From the NCBI RefSeq assembly GCF_023502325.1, contig NZ_JAMFLZ010000001.1:682001-746000 (forward strand): a DNA stretch of 64,000 nt, written 5' to 3'. This document shows, piece after piece, positions 34,925 to 43,054 of the stretch; position 1 is the stretch's first letter, and every line of letters starts with the position of its first letter. The notes under the pieces are model-generated. The model worked only from the letters and a program-made list of their open reading frames with translations. It did no database searches and was not told the DNA's origin. A program made the translations under genes and the position numbers. The stretch comes from Wocania_A spongiicola (GTDB lineage: Bacteria; Bacteroidota; Bacteroidia; Flavobacteriales; Flavobacteriaceae).

Positions 34925-34945
34925 CATTATAAGACATCTGATATC

Positions 34946-37318
34946 ATGGATATTAACGATAATATTGAATCGCCTTTAAGACTACAGGTTAGTTTTAACA
35001 AATTGCTTCAACACTACGAGACTTTGGCTAATAGCGATGATGAGTTCGTAGCAGAAAAGGCAACGCGTATTTTAAAAACAGCTGATAATTTTCCTGAGTT
35101 AAGGGATGGATTTAGTGATGTTTCAATGTTAAAGGAAAGAGAAAAAGAAATTAGTGTTATTCTTCAAGATTCTTTTAGTCCTGTTTTAACAAAAAACGAA
35201 ATTAAAACGGCATCAGTTCCTTTTCACAATTTAATTTTTAATTCATCTGAAAGATTTAAAAATATAATAGAAATTGCTGGTGATGATTTTGAGCTTGATA
35301 TTAAAAACATGCCTAAAGATGATAAGTATATCATTGCTTGTACTATCATTTTAAACTTTTGCTATGGGTATAATTTAAATTTTAAAAGACCATTTTATTA
35401 CGAAATACCAGATGCAAATGGGATACTACATTATTACAAGATATTATATAATGCAGATTTTACTGAGATAATTCCAAATAAAAATGCACCTAAAATTACT
35501 CAAAAGGATTATGATGAATTGTTAGATAATTTTGAAAACATTGATCTATGGAAAGAAAAATTTCCACCAAACAGTTACACTTTTAAAGGTTTTGTTATTT
35601 CAAATATTTTTGATGTAACAGATGATCAATCGATATCTAATATAAAATCTAACCTTATAGGAGATGATAAAAGAAAAGATGAGAATTTTATGGAAGGATT
35701 CCATGAAATTTTCAGGTCTCTTTTTGGAATTAACGATTTAAAGGTAGGGTTCTCAATCTTTAATAAAGAGGAAGGTATTTTTGAACGTGTATATGGTGTA
35801 GGGATGAATAGTTTTCTTTTAGGAAACAAAGAAAGCGCTAGTTGTTCAGGGTCATTATGTTCATGGTCATATAATAGACTGATAAATGAAAATAAATATT
35901 TTTCTGTATCAGATGTAGATAGAATCATGGAAAAGGCTAAAGATAGCGCACCACATATTACAGCATTACATGAACAAGGCATTAAGAGCGCTATTTTTGC
36001 TCCTATAGCTAATGAAAGTGGGTTAATGGGTATTATCGAAATAGTGTCTAATAAACCACAAGTGCTTAATAGTATTAATGCTAATAAGTTAATAGATGTT
36101 ATGCCTTTTATAGTATCAGCTGTAGAACGTTCTAAAAGTGATGAAGAAAATTTAATTGAAGCTATAATTCAAAAAGAATGTACTTCTATACATCCGAGTG
36201 TACATTGGCGTTTTGAAAAAGAAGCTAAAGATTTTATAAAATCTGAATTTAATGGCGAACAAGCTATTTTTAAAAAAATAGCTTTCGATAATATTTATCC
36301 ACTTTATGGACAAATAGATATTAAAGGATCTTCAGAAGCTAGAAATAAAGCAACAAGGTTAGATTTAACACTTCAATTAAATGCAGTTAAGGATATTTTT
36401 GAAAAAGCTTCAGAAATAGAAACCTTACCAATTTATGATCAATTTATTTATCAAATTAATGAGTATTTAGAAGGTCTAAATACACATTTTCAAGTTGATA
36501 GCGAGCAACAAATATCTGAATTTGTTAAAGATGAAATTGAGCCAGCACTTAAACACATTTATACTATTGATACCTTAAAAGAATCTATTGATGCTTATTT
36601 TGATAGTATTGATGATAAGGTAGATGTTTTGTACCGTCATAGAAAAGATTATGATGATACTATTGCTTTGATTAATAAAGAAATGGCTTCTCTTTTAGAT
36701 AAAAAACAAGAAGTAGCACAAACCATGTATCCACATTATTTTGAGCGCTTTAAAACTGATGGTGTTGAGCATAATATGTACATAGGAGAATCTATTACTA
36801 AAGAAGAAAGTTTTAGTCCTATTTATTTATATAATTTACGTTTATGGCAGTTACAGGTTATGTGCGAAATGGAAAATTCTTATTACCAAATGCAGTCAGG
36901 GTTTCCAGTGGCGTTAGATGTGGCGTCTATGATTTTAGTATTTAATCAGCCTTTATCTATTAGTTTTAGAATGGATGAAAAACAATTTGATGTTGATGGT
37001 ACTTATAACGCACGTTACGAAATTGTAAAAAAACGAGTAGATAAAGCCTATATAAAAGGAACAAAAGAACGTGTAACTCAAAAAGGGAAAATAAGTATTG
37101 TTTATTCTCAAAAACAAGACGAACGTGAGTATTTAAGATATATTAAGTTTTTACAATCTAAACACTATTTAGATACCGATGTAGAAATAGTTGAATTGCA
37201 AGATTTACAAGCAGTAACAGGCTTAAAAGCAATTAGGGTAAGTGTGTTGTATCATAAAAGTGAAGAAGATAAATCTTTTTACACATATAATGATTTAATG
37301 AAAGAAATTAAGGCTTAA
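34946..37318 (+). CDS. Large GAF-domain protein, function unknown
   Basis: 790 residues from the ATG at 34946, chosen because the upstream TTG lies in the promoter box. The middle (about residues 240-395) has GAF-like pattern: FHEIFRSLFGINDLKVGFSIF, ALHEQGIKSAIFAPIANESGLMGIIEIVS. The N-terminal about 230 residues and the C-terminal about 390 are helical and lack a recognisable catalytic motif (no His-kinase, GGDEF or HTH). No signal peptide, so probably a cytosolic sensor or scaffold. It converges with the HD-PycTM gene with a single nt between stops. Confidence 0.7.
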   Translation: MDINDNIESPLRLQVSFNKLLQHYETLANSDDEFVAEKATRILKTADNFPELRDGFSDVSMLKEREKEISVILQDSFSPVLTKNEIKTASVPFHNLIFNSSERFKNIIEIAGDDFELDIKNMPKDDKYIIACTIILNFCYGYNLNFKRPFYYEIPDANGILHYYKILYNADFTEIIPNKNAPKITQKDYDELLDNFENIDLWKEKFPPNSYTFKGFVISNIFDVTDDQSISNIKSNLIGDDKRKDENFMEGFHEIFRSLFGINDLKVGFSIFNKEEGIFERVYGVGMNSFLLGNKESASCSGSLCSWSYNRLINENKYFSVSDVDRIMEKAKDSAPHITALHEQGIKSAIFAPIANESGLMGIIEIVSNKPQVLNSINANKLIDVMPFIVSAVERSKSDEENLIEAIIQKECTSIHPSVHWRFEKEAKDFIKSEFNGEQAIFKKIAFDNIYPLYGQIDIKGSSEARNKATRLDLTLQLNAVKDIFEKASEIETLPIYDQFIYQINEYLEGLNTHFQVDSEQQISEFVKDEIEPALKHIYTIDTLKESIDAYFDSIDDKVDVLYRHRKDYDDTIALINKEMASLLDKKQEVAQTMYPHYFERFKTDGVEHNMYIGESITKEESFSPIYLYNLRLWQLQVMCEMENSYYQMQSGFPVALDVASMILVFNQPLSISFRMDEKQFDVDGTYNARYEIVKKRVDKAYIKGTKERVTQKGKISIVYSQKQDEREYLRYIKFLQSKHYLDTDVEIVELQDLQAVTGLKAIRVSVLYHKSEEDKSFYTYNDLMKEIKA

Positions 37319-37319
37319 C

Positions 37320-38510
37320 TCACGAATATTGAAACGCTACAGCAAAAGCAATAACACTTACAATAATACCAACCATAAAAACAGAATAAGTAAGTCTGAG
37401 TATTTTATATTTTTTGTCTAAAACCAATCCAAGAAAATACAAATCTTTTTTCATTGAAGAATAAAGGTACTCTCTGTCTTGCATCATTTCTCCCATAGCC
37501 CATTCAAAATCTTTAAGGCTCATTTTATGGAAGTTTCCAAAAAATAATAAGTTTACTTTTTTGTTAGCAACATCGTCTTTAGTAAACTTACCACTCGTTA
37601 CATTTGGTCGAGTAGCTAGAATGGATAAAACAATTGAAGCTACAGTAAATAATACAAAAACAACGGTTGGAATTATTAAATAACTATTAGAAGGGTTGTC
37701 TAATTTAGAAACTAAGTTAGATAGCACCAAGGAAACAATAATGGCATTAACTGAAAGCAAAATATTGGCTTTAGTGTCGGCAATATTGCTAAGGGTTATA
37801 TGGTTTTTTAATGTCACCCTAAACATAGTTTCAATACCACGTTCAGGTAATTCTATTTTACTTTTTTTGAAGTCTAACTCAGCCTTTTTTTGTTTTACCT
37901 TTTTTGTGTTCTCATTCAGTTTTTGTTGAGTTTTTAATAACTGCGATATGTTTTTACTTTTAGCCTTATCCCAACTAGAGGATGCAGCATCGCTATAAAA
38001 TCGATGTTTTTTTGTTAAAAAGTTTATGTTTTCATTTAACCATTCATCATCATTTAAAGTTTTATTACAGTTAAGCTCCCATTCTTTTCTAAGTAATACT
38101 GTTATGTCACTAAAGTTTTTACTTCCAATATGAGCACAATCAGCATCTCGTATTATTTTTTCTGATAGTGTTTTCGGTTTATAATCTAATTTGGTTGCTA
38201 GTATTAAAGAAGAAATGTTATTTATGTCTTTTTCAGAAACATTATGTTTTTTTAAAAAGGTTGTAGCTATTTCTACACCTTTTTCCTCATGACCTTCAAT
38301 ACTTTCGGTGAAACCCGTGTCATGAAACCAAGCACTAATAATTAATTCAGTTTTTTCAGAATCATTTAAATTAGATAAATCTGCTAATTCTTTTACTTTT
38401 TCAACCACAAGTTGTGTATGGCCCAAATTATGGTAAACAAATGTATTGTCAAGTTTTTCATTTAATAGATGAACGACATGTTTTTCAGCTTCTGCAATAA
38501 GGTCTTTCAT
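37320..38510 (-). CDS. HD phosphohydrolase domain fused to a Pycsar effector (PycTM/DUF5706) membrane domain
   Basis: 396 residues from the ATG at 38510 (an upstream TTG would add three). The N-terminal half is an HD domain: NLGHTQLV (His31), WFHDTGF (His63-Asp64) and RDADCAHIG, giving a full metal site. A charged helix follows (about 185-225). The C-terminal part (about 228-396) begins MFRVTLKNHITLSNIADTKANILLS and contains three hydrophobic helices, the PycTM/DUF5706 pattern. Stand-alone PycTM proteins are membrane-damaging effectors of cyclic-pyrimidine anti-phage signalling; the HD domain could degrade a nucleotide signal. No cyclase gene is visible in the window. Confidence 0.82.
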   Translation of the reverse strand: MKDLIAEAEKHVVHLLNEKLDNTFVYHNLGHTQLVVEKVKELADLSNLNDSEKTELIISAWFHDTGFTESIEGHEEKGVEIATTFLKKHNVSEKDINNISSLILATKLDYKPKTLSEKIIRDADCAHIGSKNFSDITVLLRKEWELNCNKTLNDDEWLNENINFLTKKHRFYSDAASSSWDKAKSKNISQLLKTQQKLNENTKKVKQKKAELDFKKSKIELPERGIETMFRVTLKNHITLSNIADTKANILLSVNAIIVSLVLSNLVSKLDNPSNSYLIIPTVVFVLFTVASIVLSILATRPNVTSGKFTKDDVANKKVNLLFFGNFHKMSLKDFEWAMGEMMQDREYLYSSMKKDLYFLGLVLDKKYKILRLTYSVFMVGIIVSVIAFAVAFQYS

Positions 38511-38664
38511 AAAGAGCAATGATTTATTAGTAAAAATACTAAACTTTTATTAATGTAAATTAACGCTATAATTTGTCGTAAATTTTGTTATTACTTTCAA
38601 GTCGTATTAAATTGTAGTATTTAGTAGTTGTATACGTCTAAATAACCATAATTATTTAAAGTTA

Positions 38665-39699
38665 ATGGTAAGTAAAATTAAAGCTGAAATAAACAAGGTA
38701 TATTTTATTAATAAGTACACTTTAATACATATACTTAATGGCACTGGAAATATTCAAGTAGATTTTAATAGCTATCATGATTGGAAAGACAAAGCTATTT
38801 TTTTAGAAAAAGGACAGTATATAAAGTTTATGTCTGATGATTTTGTGGTTCGTTTTATTGAATTTCCAGATAAAATATTATTTGAATCTAAAGATGTTCG
38901 TATTCTATTTAAACACCTTATTTCTTTAGGCTATATAAACTTTAATGAATGTGAAGATTGTCAGTCTTTTTTAAATAAGACTGTTTTTAATGATGAAATG
39001 AGTAACCTTATTGATGTTTCTACAAAACAATGGTATTGGCAAAACCCTTTTCAAGCAAATAAAGAAGAGTATCAAGTTATTTTTGATGTAAAAGATATAA
39101 TAGACGAAGAATTTACTAATAAAATTAATGTGAAATCTTTTATGAATCATATGCATAATGATTATAACGTACAGCATTTGATTAAAGATAAACTAGGTAT
39201 TACCATAAATAAACTCATTCATAAAAAGCAGCTTTTAGAAAGTAAAAAAGATATTGCTTTTACAGATAAAAGTATTCAAGAAATTGCCTACGAAAAAGGT
39301 TATAAAGATCCTGCTTATTTTAACCGAGTGTTTAAAGATACTATAGGACAAACACCAAACCAGTTTAGAAATACGTTTGATTATGAGGATAGAGATATGT
39401 TTTCTCAAAACATTATTGAGCTAATTCAATTGTTTCATAAAGAAGAGCACGCCTTAGGGTTTTATGCAGATAAAATGAATATTAGTGTTAAAACACTCTC
39501 AAAAAAAGTGAAACAAAAAATGAACTGTTCTCTAGGTCAGCTAATACGCTCTCAAATTATTCAATCTGCAAAAATAATGCTTTCTCAAAATGAAAATGTT
39601 AAAGATGTTGCGTTTGCTTTAGGTTTCGAAGAAGCCAATCATTTTTCTAAGTTCTTCACAAATCATGTTGGTGTTTCACCTTCAGTTCACAAAAAATAA
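38665..39699 (+). CDS. AraC-family regulator with two HTH modules
   Basis: 344 residues. The N-terminal about 110 residues form a probable ligand-sensing part. Two AraC-type DNA-binding segments follow: one around residues 170-235 (SIQEIAYEKGYKDPAYFNRVFKDTIGQTPNQFR) and one at the C-terminus, about 290-344 (NVKDVAFALGFEEANHFSKFFTNHVGVSP). Each shows the A-x-x-x-G-F/Y ... F-x-x-x-F signature, so the domain seems duplicated. It sits just upstream of the NTF2-like/YHS/Msr cluster and is the obvious candidate regulator of it. Confidence 0.85.
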   Translation: MVSKIKAEINKVYFINKYTLIHILNGTGNIQVDFNSYHDWKDKAIFLEKGQYIKFMSDDFVVRFIEFPDKILFESKDVRILFKHLISLGYINFNECEDCQSFLNKTVFNDEMSNLIDVSTKQWYWQNPFQANKEEYQVIFDVKDIIDEEFTNKINVKSFMNHMHNDYNVQHLIKDKLGITINKLIHKKQLLESKKDIAFTDKSIQEIAYEKGYKDPAYFNRVFKDTIGQTPNQFRNTFDYEDRDMFSQNIIELIQLFHKEEHALGFYADKMNISVKTLSKKVKQKMNCSLGQLIRSQIIQSAKIMLSQNENVKDVAFALGFEEANHFSKFFTNHVGVSPSVHKK

Positions 39700-39806
39700 A
39701 AAGTACAATTTTTAGCGTATTTTGTATATGTTCTTAATCTAAGTTCATTCGCATATTTGCAGTGTAATTACAAAACACAATTTGTTTAATCACTAAAAAA
39801 ATAATA

Positions 39807-40160
39807 ATGAATATTAAAGAACAAGCGTCAAAAATTGATGGCATCGTAGCTCAAGGAGCAATTGTAGATGCTGTTAAACAATTCTTTGCAGATAATGCAA
39901 CCACGTCAGATTATAATGGTTTAGCAACAACCAATAAAGCACAAATGGTTGAAAAAATGGAAGGTTTTGCAGGAGCTATTGCTGCTGTAAATGGTATTAC
40001 TCTACATCATACAATTGTTGATGGAAATGTATCAGCTTCAGAGTTTACTTTCGATTTTAATATGAAAGACAATACTAAAATTTACTGGCACGAAATTATA
40101 CGTCGTATTTGGAATGACGAAGGTAGAGTAATACAAGAAGAATATTTTAATGCACAATAA
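39807..40160 (+). CDS. NTF2-like (SnoaL-type) protein
   Basis: 117 residues without signal peptide. The fold pattern is helix A-helix B (IDGIVAQGAIVDAVKQFFADNATTSDYNG) followed by sheet strands (ITLHHTIVDGNVSASEFTFDFN, KIYWHEIIRRIWNDEGRVIQEEYF). Probably a small cytosolic ligand-binding or isomerase-like member; no catalytic Asp/His dyad can be assigned. Eight nt separate it from the YHS gene, so they are co-transcribed. Confidence 0.75.
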   Translation: MNIKEQASKIDGIVAQGAIVDAVKQFFADNATTSDYNGLATTNKAQMVEKMEGFAGAIAAVNGITLHHTIVDGNVSASEFTFDFNMKDNTKIYWHEIIRRIWNDEGRVIQEEYFNAQ

Positions 40161-40168
40161 TTAATAAA

Positions 40169-40642
40169 ATGAAAAACTTAATAAAAACATCAGCCTTAGT
40201 CATAACATTTTTAATGACTACAGTATCATTTGCTCAGGATAAAAAAGCAAATAACATAGACAATAGTAATATTGCTTTACAAGGGTATAGCCCAGTATCA
40301 TATTTAAATTTAGGAATCGCTCAAAAAGGCTTAAAAAAATATAAATCAGAATACAAGAAAGTAGTTTACTACTTCACATCGGCAGAGCAAAAAGCTAGTT
40401 TCGATAAAAACCCTGCAAAATATGAACCTCAATACGGTGGGTTTTGTGCTTTTGGAGCTTATGCAGGAGCAAAATTTAGACCAGACCCAAACAAGTTTAT
40501 AGTTAAAGATGGTAAGTATTTCTTATATTTATATAATCTAGAATTGGATGCTCAGCAATTATGGTTGGCTGAAAAAAATCATAATAAACTCGTTTCTATA
40601 GCCGACAAAAATTGGAAAAACCTAAGTAATACTTATAATTAG
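40169..40642 (+). CDS. YHS-domain secreted protein
   Basis: 157 residues with signal peptide (ending VSFAQ). The mature part matches YHS-domain proteins: ALQGYSPVSYLNLGIAQKG, YFTSAEQKASFDKNPAKYEPQYGGFCAFGA. YHS domains bind metals or accompany metal-handling proteins. It would be periplasmic. Last gene before a terminator. Confidence 0.82.
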   Translation: MKNLIKTSALVITFLMTTVSFAQDKKANNIDNSNIALQGYSPVSYLNLGIAQKGLKKYKSEYKKVVYYFTSAEQKASFDKNPAKYEPQYGGFCAFGAYAGAKFRPDPNKFIVKDGKYFLYLYNLELDAQQLWLAEKNHNKLVSIADKNWKNLSNTYN

Positions 40643-40662
40643 AGCTCACTTAGAATATTGAA

Positions 40663-40702
40663 AAAAGCACATCGATACAGGTAGTAATTGATGTGCTTTT
40701 CT
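40663..40702 (+). terminator. Rho-independent terminator after the YHS gene
   Basis: Stem AAAAGCACATCGAT (40663-40676) pairs with ATTGATGTGCTTTT (40687-40700), 13 of 14 positions, with a 10-nt loop and a T-rich tail. It separates the YHS pair from the Msr genes. Confidence 0.8.
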
Positions 40703-40781
40703 CTTTAAATTATAACTGTAAGTTTTTAAACAATAATTCGACTATATTTAAGTTGAAAAAAAGCATATTATTAATTAAAAA

Positions 40782-40789
40782 AGAAAGGA
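40782..40789 (+). promoter_or_regulatory. Strong Shine-Dalgarno of msrB
   Basis: AGAAAGGA, 9 nt before the msrB ATG, complements the 3' end of Bacteroidota 16S rRNA over eight bases. Such strong sites are uncommon in this phylum. The same octamer precedes the redoxin gene. Confidence 0.65.
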
Positions 40790-40798
40790 ACCGACAGT

Positions 40799-41260
40799 AT
40801 GCTAACTTGGAAAGAAGTAATCAACTTTTCCGTAAAAGGAAACCCAATTCCAGACAGACGTGTTGAAAAAACAGAGGTTGAATGGAAAGCTCAATTAACT
40901 CCAGAGCAATTTAGAATCACAAGACAAAAAGGAACCGAAAGGCCGCATAGTGGAGCACTTTGTAGTATTTATGATGAAGGTAAATACAATTGTGTGTGTT
41001 GTAATACACCTTTGTTTGATTCTACTATTAAATTTAGTTCAGGTACAGGTTGGCCTAGTTTTACACAGCCTATTAAAGACAATGCCATTAAATATGAAAG
41101 AGATACTGCGTTTGGGATGGTTCGTGTAGAGGTGATGTGCAATACTTGCGATGGTCACTTAGGACATGTTTTTCCTGATGGACCTGAGCCAAGTGGACTA
41201 CGCTATTGCATCAATTCAGAATCAATGACTTTAAGTAAGGAGACAGCTAATGGGAAATAA
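40799..41260 (+). CDS. msrB: Peptide-methionine (R)-S-oxide reductase
   Basis: 153 residues, a full MsrB. Zinc site Cys65-V-C-Cys68 and Cys114-N-T-Cys117, substrate pocket SGTGWPSFTQPI, GHLGHVFPDGP, and catalytic Cys137 in GLRYCINS. No signal peptide, so cytosolic. It reduces the R-epimer of methionine sulfoxide in proteins. Its 3' end overlaps msrA by 11 nt, indicating translational coupling. Confidence 0.95.
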   Translation: MLTWKEVINFSVKGNPIPDRRVEKTEVEWKAQLTPEQFRITRQKGTERPHSGALCSIYDEGKYNCVCCNTPLFDSTIKFSSGTGWPSFTQPIKDNAIKYERDTAFGMVRVEVMCNTCDGHLGHVFPDGPEPSGLRYCINSESMTLSKETANGK

Positions 41261-41789
41261 GAATTCACAAATAGCTACCTTTGGTGGTGGTTGTTTTTGG
41301 TGTACAGAAGCTGTTTTTCAAGAGGTTAAAGGTGTAGAAAAAGTAGTGTCTGGATATTCTGGAGGGAATGTTCCAGGGCATCCAACGTACAGAGAGATTT
41401 GTTCAGGTTTAACTGGACACGCCGAAGTTGTACAGGTTACTTTTGATGCAAGTATAATTTCTTATGAAGACATTTTAGTCATTTTTATGACAACTCATGA
41501 TCCAACAACTTTGAATCGTCAAGGGGCAGATCGAGGCACACAATATCGTTCGGTAATTTATTATCATGATGATACGCAAAAGGAAATTGCTGAAATTGTT
41601 TCAAAAGAAATATCACCTTATTATGAAAACCCTGTAGTAACAGAAATATCGCCTTTAGATGTTTTTTATGAAGCAGAAAAAGAACATCAAGATTACTATA
41701 GAAATAATCAAACGCAAGGGTATTGCAGTTTTGTAATTACACCTAAATTGGCAAAACTGAGAAAACTCCATGCTGATAAATTAAAATAA
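41250..41789 (+). CDS. msrA: Peptide-methionine (S)-S-oxide reductase
   Basis: 179 residues, canonical MsrA. Catalytic Cys15 in GGGCFWCTEAVF, then GVEKVVSGYSGG, GHAEVVQVTFD, the Asp/Tyr segment THDPTTLNRQGADRGTQYRS, and EKEHQDYY. Reduces the S-epimer of methionine sulfoxide, complementing MsrB. Twenty-five nt separate it from the redoxin gene, which has its own strong ribosome site. Confidence 0.95.
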   Translation: MGNKNSQIATFGGGCFWCTEAVFQEVKGVEKVVSGYSGGNVPGHPTYREICSGLTGHAEVVQVTFDASIISYEDILVIFMTTHDPTTLNRQGADRGTQYRSVIYYHDDTQKEIAEIVSKEISPYYENPVVTEISPLDVFYEAEKEHQDYYRNNQTQGYCSFVITPKLAKLRKLHADKLK

Positions 41790-41798
41790 CCTTAAAAA

Positions 41799-41806
41799 AG
41801 AAAGGA
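41799..41806 (+). promoter_or_regulatory. Strong Shine-Dalgarno of the redoxin gene
   Basis: AGAAAGGA, 8 nt before the ATG at 41815; the same octamer and near-identical spacing as msrB. Confidence 0.65.
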
Positions 41807-41814
41807 CAATTATA

Positions 41815-42306
41815 ATGTCAAATAAAGCAGAGGAAGCCCAAGTATTTAAAGCTCCCGAATTTCTAGTTAATGATTGGATTAACGCCAACGGAAAGAAAAC
41901 AGAACCTATCAAACTTTCAGATTTTAGAGGAAAGTTTAAAGTGGTGTATTGTTTTCAGCATTGGTGTCCTGGTTGCCACAGCAAAGGGTTGCCAGATTTG
42001 AAGAAAATGGTAGAGGCTTTAAAAGATAACAATAAGATTGTTTTTTTAGCAATACAAACTGTTTTTGAAGGTCATGATTCTAATACTTATGAAAAGATGG
42101 AGGAAACTCAAAAGCAATATAATTTGAAAATACCATTTGGACATGATGCTGGAGATGATGGTAAATCGCATTCAAATATTATGAGAAACTATAAAACAGG
42201 AGGCACACCTTGGTTTATTTTTATTGATAAAAATGATAATGTTGTGTTTTCAGATTTTCACTTAAACCCAGATGCAGCGATTACCTTTTTTAAAAGCCTA
42301 AACTAA
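41815..42306 (+). CDS. Thioredoxin-fold redoxin (AhpC/TSA or TlpA-like)
   Basis: 163 residues, no signal peptide. Redoxin pattern: FKAPEFLVNDWINANG, KLSDFRGKFKVVYCFQHWCPGCHSKGLPDLKKM, with a CPGC active site near residues 51-54, and the cis-Pro GGTPWFIFID. Probably a cytosolic disulfide reductase or peroxidase partner able to recycle the Msr enzymes. One nt after its stop begins the glutaredoxin-like gene. Confidence 0.85.
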   Translation: MSNKAEEAQVFKAPEFLVNDWINANGKKTEPIKLSDFRGKFKVVYCFQHWCPGCHSKGLPDLKKMVEALKDNNKIVFLAIQTVFEGHDSNTYEKMEETQKQYNLKIPFGHDAGDDGKSHSNIMRNYKTGGTPWFIFIDKNDNVVFSDFHLNPDAAITFFKSLN

Positions 42307-42307
42307 A

Positions 42308-42556
42308 ATGCAAATTAAACTTTATGGAGCGGAAAGGTGTCACAAAACGCAGTATTATAAAGCATTTTTTGAAACACATAGTTTAAGTTATACATTTCTT
42401 GATGTAGAAGAAAGTAAAGACTACGCAGAAGAATTGCGTGGTCTTTACAAAAACAGAAAGCTTAATTTTCCGACTATAACTATTGATGAAAAGAAGCTGA
42501 GAAACCCATCAGATAAAGAGCTAAATAAATGGATAGAAAAACAAAAGTTGCGTTAG
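42308..42556 (+). CDS. Glutaredoxin-like small protein, single active-site Cys
   Basis: 82 residues with a glutaredoxin/NrdH-like layout: LYGAERCHKTQYYKAFFETH (Cys11 in C-H-K-T, so monothiol), YTFLDVEESKDYAEELRGLY, and FPTITIDEKKLRNPS carrying the cis-Pro (T-F-P-T-I/V). Likely thiol carrier for the neighbouring reductases. Its 3' end overlaps the second msrA gene by 28 nt. Confidence 0.8.
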   Translation: MQIKLYGAERCHKTQYYKAFFETHSLSYTFLDVEESKDYAEELRGLYKNRKLNFPTITIDEKKLRNPSDKELNKWIEKQKLR

Positions 42557-43050
42557 GAGGCGGATGCCATTGGTGTACCGAAGCCGTTTTTCAATCTTTG
42601 AAAGGTGTTGAAAAAGTTGAGCAAGGTTATGTGTCTTCAGTTGGAGAAAACCAAGAGTTTTCAGAAGCTGTTGTTGTACATTTTAATACCGAAGAAATTA
42701 CATTAGAAACATTAATAGAGATTCATTTACATACGCATAAAAGCAATAGTAATCATTCTATGAGGAATAAATATCGTTCGGCAGTTTATACGTTTTCAAG
42801 TGAGCAAGAAAATAATTCTAAAAAGATAATTGAAAATCTTCAAAAGGGTTTTGATGATAAGATTATAACTAAAGTATTTCCTTTTTTAGAATTTAAAGCC
42901 TCACGAGAAGCCATTCAAAACTATTATCAGAAAAACCCAAATAAGCCTTTTTGCGAAACATTTATCAACCCTAAATTACAACTTTTGCTAGATAAGTTTT
43001 CTAATTATGTCGATGATAAGAAAGTTGAACATTTAATAATATCAATTTAG
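42529..43050 (+). CDS. Second MsrA-like peptide-methionine (S)-S-oxide reductase
   Basis: 173 residues, MsrA fold with catalytic Cys13 in GGGCHWCTEAVFQSLKGVEKVEQGYVSS. The usual GCFW is GCHW, replacing the Phe that lines the methyl pocket by His. The Gly-Gly of the SGYSGG loop is also missing. Later motifs are weaker (THKSNSNHSMRNKYRSAVYTF). Either a divergent Msr with another sulfoxide substrate or a specialised paralogue of the MsrA encoded about 1.3 kb upstream. Confidence 0.82.
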   Translation: MDRKTKVALGGGCHWCTEAVFQSLKGVEKVEQGYVSSVGENQEFSEAVVVHFNTEEITLETLIEIHLHTHKSNSNHSMRNKYRSAVYTFSSEQENNSKKIIENLQKGFDDKIITKVFPFLEFKASREAIQNYYQKNPNKPFCETFINPKLQLLLDKFSNYVDDKKVEHLIISI

Positions 43051-43054
43051 AAAA

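Noticed and set aside
34922..34945. TTG start for the GAF protein
   Set aside because: The TTG is part of the TAACTTTG promoter box, so it would not be in the transcript; the ATG at 34946 is used.
37320..38510. Complete Pycsar defence system
   Set aside because: Only the PycTM-like effector domain is present, and it is fused to HD; no cyclase in the window.
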